DNA of 22,399 bases, from contig MZNV01002284.1 in NCBI GenBank assembly GCA_002081555.1, positions 1-22,399 on the forward strand, written 5' to 3'. Of the stretch, positions 17,309-22,399 are shown one piece after another; within the stretch, counting starts at the first letter, position 1, and every line of letters starts with the position of its first letter. Position numbers and translations under genes: made by a program. The notes below the pieces were generated by a model. It did not search any database, was not told the origin of the DNA, and saw only the letters and a list, made by a program, of their open reading frames with translations. Source of the DNA: Protostelium mycophagum. Its lineage: Eukaryota > Evosea > Variosea > Protosteliida > Protosteliaceae.

Positions 17309-20300
17309 ATGAGAAGCCTCTTCACATTGCTTCTCATTTGCATCACCTTCTTGGAGTCAACCTCGCAAGTGACTGTCCCCTGCCGATACGCTTTCAACGG
17401 CTCTTTTATTGACCTCTCCTTCGCAAGAGGACGAGGCTCTGCCAAGTGAGGATCTTGGTGTCATTCTGAAATAATCGAACTGCAGCGGGGATTATGTTGT
17501 CTCAAGTAATTCGATTGTCGTTTATTGGCAGCCATGTGGGTGAGCATCAACAGCTGGCCCTAAAATCTTGATTTAACGGAAATGCGACAGAGTGATTTCA
17601 CCATCAGTGATACAAGAGAGATATTGTACCAATACTTCGACTCTATGTGTCTCTCAAGGAAATAATTTGAAGTTTGGACTCCCCTCCGGTTATGTTGCTC
17701 AGTGGAATAATCAATCAACGCCGAGTCTCACCTACCAGTAATAAATTAACATTCTCTGGATCATATCTGAGTATGATTCAAGATGAGCAGGTTGTTAGGA
17801 GGAACACCCATACAATTTACCATCTACTACATCAGTGTCTCAATTGAAATGAGATGCAACAACAGCGTGACGACACCTTATTTATTTGCTAAACAGCAGC
17901 TTCAAACTATATTTGCCCGAATCGTATTGCCCTTGGTATTTGTATTGCCTTGCATTTGGATGGATAAAGAGCTTGTCACAGGTGATCCTTTTATTTCGAT
18001 TTACTTTATCTCAAAATTATTAAATAAAAAATCTTCCAAACATTTTTAAATTGTAGAAAAATGAAATTTGACTGAGGAATAGCCAACACAACAAGTACAA
18101 TACAATTCGCTTCGGTGTCTTTGGGCGTATCATACAAGAATCTGAGTATTGTGGGACAGGATGTGAGCTGTGTTAACATAAGATATGTCGACAAGAATAC
18201 GATCTCGAGCGATTGTACATTTCCGTCGACATCGGGGCAGATGATAGTATCGATCTACAACGTGACAATTTTTCTGAACAACTACACATTTTTTGTGCAG
18301 GATAAGCAAGGTATTTTCATGCTTTTTTGTGCATCAAAAAATGTTAGGATAAAAGTTTATTTTACAAATAAATTCAATATTTTAAGAAAAAACAAATACT
18401 TTCAATATTTTCATTAGTATCAATTGGTCTGTGTATATTTTCCAATTTTGCTAAATTTATATTAGGCACCCTACAGCTCTCTACTGACATTATCCCTGGT
18501 AAGTATATCGATGACGTCATCACACGTCATCTTACTATTATCCAGCCCTGAGAAGGATGGGCAATGCCATCAACAACTTTCCACCTTCCAATTTCTCCAT
18601 TGCAGCGGCGAATATTAGTTGTGACAGACTCGGACCAAGTATATACTTCCATAATAATTTCACAAACCTTTTCATCAATGGGGCCGGAATCAACTCGACA
18701 ACTCTACAAGGTGACCGATATCATGATATTTCTATGTGCATAAGTGACTGTTGTTGCGACTCCACACTCATTGTGGGTTGTCATGATGCGTTTACTGCAG
18801 ATACAATAAACTCTACGTGCCGCATGTGCTTCTGTGTGAAATCGTTTTACTCTCTTATCATAACAGGCTGCCGTGTTGTGGCAACAAATGCCACTTCCTT
18901 CAACATATCAGATATGTCCATACGGACACAACAAATAGAAGCCTTCAAATTGGGTAAAATATCTGGGAAAATAAGACAAGTTAGGATGGCAAGATGTCAG
19001 ATATCGGGCGATTATGTCCCTTTCAATTTGACATCTACAAGGGTGCTCGAGATCGATAGTAGCGATTTCGTCTCGGTAATAAACGATCGAAGTTTGACGG
19101 AAAACTGACTGACGATAGCCACAACCGCAAGTGGTTTCTGTGGATAAATTCACCATCACAAACTCCAGAATACTCTCGGTCAGTTTCAAATCTTTCAAAA
19201 ATGTTGATGATAGATTGCTCATCTACAACGTTGTAAATTGAGATATACAGACGAATACAAATGGCACCCAATATGGCCGGTTTTTGAACTCAAGAGTGAC
19301 ATCATATTATTCCGTCAACAACACAATCGACTGCTCAGGGCCCACAAATGGACTGTATTGTCTGTACATCTACAATGGCACCATGTACAGTGATGGTGAT
19401 GTGTACATCAACGCAGAGGGTGGGGTGTTCGGAATGTACAACAGTAGCGTTGTAGTGAGAGGGGGTGTATTTATGGGAAATACGGGGAGTATAACGGGAT
19501 GTATCTTCGCATCAAACAGTCAGGTATATTTTCTTTGATCGATTTTACGTAAGGACTGGATAGTAACATGAATATAGGTGGACATCTACAACACTGTTTT
19601 CTCGGAAAACACGAAGAGACCAATATTTCTGGACCAATGTACATCTACATTAGAGAATGTGACGGTCTACAACAACACTTCTCCTGCAGATAGTGGAGGT
19701 CTGTATATTTATGGCGGGAACCTGACCTTGAGTGAGAGCGTATTCTCTGAGAACACCGGGATGTATGGGGGTAATAGGATCCATCTACAACGCTATCATG
19801 TGATGACGTCATCATAGCACTATACATATCAAATTCCAACAATGTGACCATCTACAACACAAGCTTTACAACGAATTCCGCTCACTATGGAGCAGGAGTG
19901 ACTTGTGTACAGACAGGTGAGTGATTAAGATATCATCCGTTCTAACATGCGTGAGATATTTTGAGCATCTACAACTCATCTTTCTATGGTAACAAGGTCA
20001 CAAATAGTGGTGGCGCCATGTTTCTGAAGTATACATCTACTGTTGTGGAGGGATGGAGATGCGAGCGAAATTCTGCAAATGTTTTTGGCGGGTGTCTGTA
20101 CACAGAGCACGTCGACAATCTCACCCTCTCAGGTATGTGAATCGACCTCTTCGGAAAATTGACATTCTTATAGCTATATCAATCAGAAACAATGTGGCTT
20201 TGACCGCAGGAGGGGGTTGTGCTTTTGTCCTCGGGATAATGAATGCCGTTGTAGATGGATTTGATTTTACAAACAATAGTGCCCCTATGGTTGGAGGTTA

Positions 20301-22399
20301 GTCGCGTCACCCCTCATCTACAACTCATTCAACCAGGTGCTATTTCCACTGATCGAATGAATGCTAATGTGACGTTCTACAATGGTGTAATGACGAATAA
20401 TTCTGGGAGTAATTCGGGTGGATGCATACAGATCAATCAAAATGCTGTCCTCAATGTGTTGAACGTCTACAACACCTCTTTCAACTCAAACAATGCTGCA
20501 CTTGGCAGTGCGATCAGTGTGATCGGACAGGCACGATCCTTTTTCGCCCCTGAACACTCTCTGACTCATTGTAGATCGACAACCTGATGTTACAGAGTGT
20601 CAACTTTAGTTACAACATCGGCGATGAAGGGACTGCTGTTTTTTCAAATGGAAGAATCGGAGTGTTAAATATCTCGGAATGTTTTGTGATAAAGAATCAC
20701 GCCGAGACTAGCGGAGGAGCTGTCTATATAGATGGGTCGATACAGAGCTTATGTCTGTATCTCGTCTAGCCATGTGATTGACCGTTGTAGACGTGGAAGG
20801 GGGCTCTTGGGAAGAGAATAGCAGTATGAGAGGGGGTTGCATCAGTATTGTTGGAATGATAGACTATGTGGAGCTGTCAAGAGCTAGATTCTATAAGAAC
20901 AGTGCGTCGTTAGGAGGAGCAGTGTATGTCGATGTATCCAATCACACTCTTTATATCAACAGTAAGATCTTTGTTTACCTATCAGTTGTATGTTAAACGT
21001 GCGATTGATCATAGTAGATTGCGAGTTTACATACAACGAAGCCGTGACGGTGGGCGGAGCTGTGTGGGCTCACACCCACAGACAATTAGTTTTAGAAAAT
21101 AACATCTGGTCAAATAACAGCGCAGAATCATCTGGTGGCTCTGTTTACATTTTCACAAATCAAGAGGTGAGTATATATCTGCCGGCATACACATTCACTG
21201 ATGATGTACAGGTACATCATGTCTACAATAACAACACGTGTTCGGGTAATACATCACCGAGAGGGTCCTGCATCTTGTCTGTTTATGACAGCGCCATCCC
21301 ATCCAACATGACATTGATTGGAAACAAAATGATGCACAATTTGGCTGGTCAAGGAGCAATTGTAGAGCTACAAGGATATGTGAATGTCAACATGCAAGGG
21401 AATACCGTACATAACAATAAGGTGAGCAGATATACGAAGCTGAGAGGTTCCGGGTTCGATCCACACCCCACCCTCTTCACGTTTGACAAACTTCAGGGGA
21501 ACAACGGGATGATCTACATTTACGATGTGGACGATGTGGTCATGGATGAGCTATACGCATATGGGAACGAAGCGACAGTGGGAGGAGCTATTTTAAACAT
21601 CAAAAACTCCTTGAGACAATCTTTTTCGATTGACCGTTCCGTTTTTTACGGGTAATTTATTTGCTTTTATCTGTACAAAAACTGGTGCTGAGAAGTAGTA
21701 GGAACATTGGGGACAACAACGGTGGTGTCTTCTATATCGTATCACCACTGCCATTTTCTGAAATATTGATGAAGAACACAATCTATACGAATAATAGTGC
21801 TATCAGAGGTGGTGCTTTTTTCATCAGCGGTAAGTGGATTCTGGTTGCAAAGTTGAAAGAGGACAGGCGTGTCATCGAAGTTGACAATCTACAACTGTAC
21901 CTTCTCTCTCAACAAGGCGTCATCTTTTGGAGGAGCGATTTATGTGTCTACAACCGGCACGCGGCGCTCTACATCATCGTCTACAATCATCAGAATCACA
22001 AACAGTGATTTTATGACGAATACAGCAATGTATGGAGGTGGTCTGTGGATGGCGGGGAATGTTAGAATCGAAGACACTATTTTTGGCGGGAACTTCGCGA
22101 ATATATCCGGTAATGGAGTCTCCGTACAATCAGGGCAATTGCATTTGGTCTCCTCAAGGTGATGGTTTAAACGGTTTGTAGAAATCGAACTGATTGAGAA
22201 AGATTTTCAAGTGGTAATGATATCGCCTTAACGCCGGACGCGATGTTGTCGACATACAACACGTCATCAAACGTAACGTGTCCAAACCAATCGCCATACC
22301 AATACTATGACACCACAAGTAATGATATCACACTATTTCTGATACTAATATCTGACAGCAAACACGACATCTTGTTCTGATGTGCCACCCATCAAATCG
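17309..22399 (+). CDS. Secreted/receptor ectodomain: signal peptide, MRH/ATG27-like domain, Pmp-like beta-helix; 3' end outside window
   Basis: The gene opens with a signal peptide, MRSLFTLLLICITFLESTSQ. About the first 190 residues fit a mannose-6-phosphate-receptor-homology/ATG27-like domain: a Cys before FIDLSF, VVYWQPC, RYCTNTSTLCVSQGN, LTYQLLGGTPIQ, EMRCNNS, VFVLPC. A beta-sandwich-like stretch follows (IQFASVSLGVSYKNLSIVG to LNNYTFFVQDKQ). From about 19300 to 22160 come many right-handed beta-helix coils with GGA[IVL] and FxxN-type motifs. The frame stays open to the window edge by removing about 20 GT-AG introns, for example 17446-17485, 17540-17590, 17738-17790, 17982-18076, 18311-18465 and 18499-18545. 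N-x-S/T sites abound, as expected for an extracellular protein. No membrane helix or kinase has appeared by the right edge. A receptor-kinase continuation is inferred from the kinase end at the left of the window. Confidence 0.82.
18510..18521. promoter_or_regulatory. CRE-like palindrome in an intron (copy 2 of 3)
   Basis: GATGACGTCATC lies 11 nt into the receptor-gene intron 18499-18545. A second ACGTCAT half-copy follows at once (cacacgtcat). Confidence 0.6.
19224..19235. repeat. 12-bp palindrome of the CTACAAC family in a receptor-gene intron
   Basis: TACAACGTTGTA is self-complementary and is embedded in catctacaacgttgtaaat. The most likely reading puts it in a 51-nt intron (gttgatgatag...atatacag) between SFKN and TNTNGTQYG. 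Confidence 0.7.
19300..22160 (+). repeat. Region encoding tandem beta-helix coils with GGA[IVL] / FxxN motifs
   Basis: Successive translated segments repeat the pattern [hydrophobic]xxxxFxxNxAxxxGGA[IVL]: FSENTGMYGGALY, FTTNSAHYGAGV, FYGNKVTNSGGAM, FTNNSAPMVGGAI, FYKNSASLGGAVY, FTYNEAVTVGGAV, WSNNSAESSGGSVY, YGNEATVGGAIL, YTNNSAIRGGAFF, FSLNKASSFGGAIY, FMTNTAMYGGGLW. Each unit also has an (I/V)YN or similar strand before the FxxN. This is the repeat style of chlamydial polymorphic membrane proteins and of pectin-lyase-like parallel beta-helices. Units differ in length and sequence, so the array is old rather than freshly amplified. Confidence 0.85.
19801..19814. promoter_or_regulatory. CRE-like palindrome at an intron 3' end (copy 3 of 3)
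   Basis: TGATGACGTCATCA is identical to the 14-mer at 11708-11721. It sits immediately before the TAG acceptor of the intron that splits a GG|A repeat codon (MYGG|ALYIS). Confidence 0.6.

Noticed and set aside
20518-20574. GC-AG intron beginning at gcacgatcc after ISVIGQ
   Set aside because: A canonical GT donor a few bases upstream (gtgatcgg) gives the same acceptor in phase, so a GC donor is unnecessary.
21453-21462. GGTTCGATCC resembling a tRNA B-box inside a receptor-gene intron
   Set aside because: The flanking bases do not form a T-stem and no A-box or acceptor stem is visible, so neither a tRNA nor a SINE can be supported.
1-22399. Search for retroelements, DNA transposons, CRISPR arrays, bacterial operons or toxin modules
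   Set aside because: No terminal repeats, polymerase, integrase, capsid or transposase motifs were recognised. The Pmp-like repeats sit in an intron-bearing eukaryotic gene, so recent transfer from bacteria is not supported.

Overview
The window is eukaryotic nuclear DNA from a gene-dense, intron-rich single-celled organism. Almost every gene can be rebuilt only by removing short GT-AG introns, mostly about 36-75 nt long, and intergenic gaps range from 48 to about 560 bp. A tyrosine-kinase-type kinase end, a secreted beta-helix receptor ectodomain, a Dbf2/Sid2-type NDR kinase and an MFSD4-like transporter together suggest a free-living amoeboid protist. A protosteloid amoebozoan is my best guess; this is inference from gene content, not an identification.

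Layout: (1) 66-1360 (+), 3' end of a tyrosine-kinase-like gene, 5' end outside the window, with a 29-bp frame-breaking tandem duplication. (2) 1614-3695 (-), 555-aa protein with a coiled coil and a helicase-associated (HA) domain but no helicase. (3) 4078-6426 (+), splicing factor Prp3 (U4/U6 snRNP), 608 aa. (4) 6511-8677 (-), 12-intron MFS transporter of the MFSD4 type. (5) 9089-12955 (-), 19-exon Dbf2/Sid2-like NDR kinase with its MOB-binding segment and a long low-complexity N-terminus. (6) 13513-14866 (+), 329-aa conserved protein distantly like 3-methyladenine DNA glycosylase, with a possible mitochondrial leader upstream. (7) 14990-16398 (+), helical protein with a NuMA/HOOK-like N-terminus. 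(8) 16447-16922 (+), 101-aa tail-anchored membrane protein. (9) 17309 to beyond the right edge (+), a secreted or receptor protein with signal peptide, MRH/ATG27-like domain, a beta-sandwich and a long right-handed beta-helix carrying Pmp-like GGA[IVL]/FxxN repeats.

Prp3 and the splicing signals give the window its theme. Introns of several unrelated genes share a compressed 3' end in which a TGAC branch-site-like tetramer sits directly against CGTTGTAG. The related heptamer GTTGTAG/CTACAAC is strongly over-represented and sometimes forms palindromes. Three introns carry the palindromic core GATGACGTCATC. The kinase end at the left edge and the ectodomain at the right edge look like two members of one receptor-kinase family in the same orientation. 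No tRNA, rRNA, CRISPR array, transposon or virus-derived element was found.
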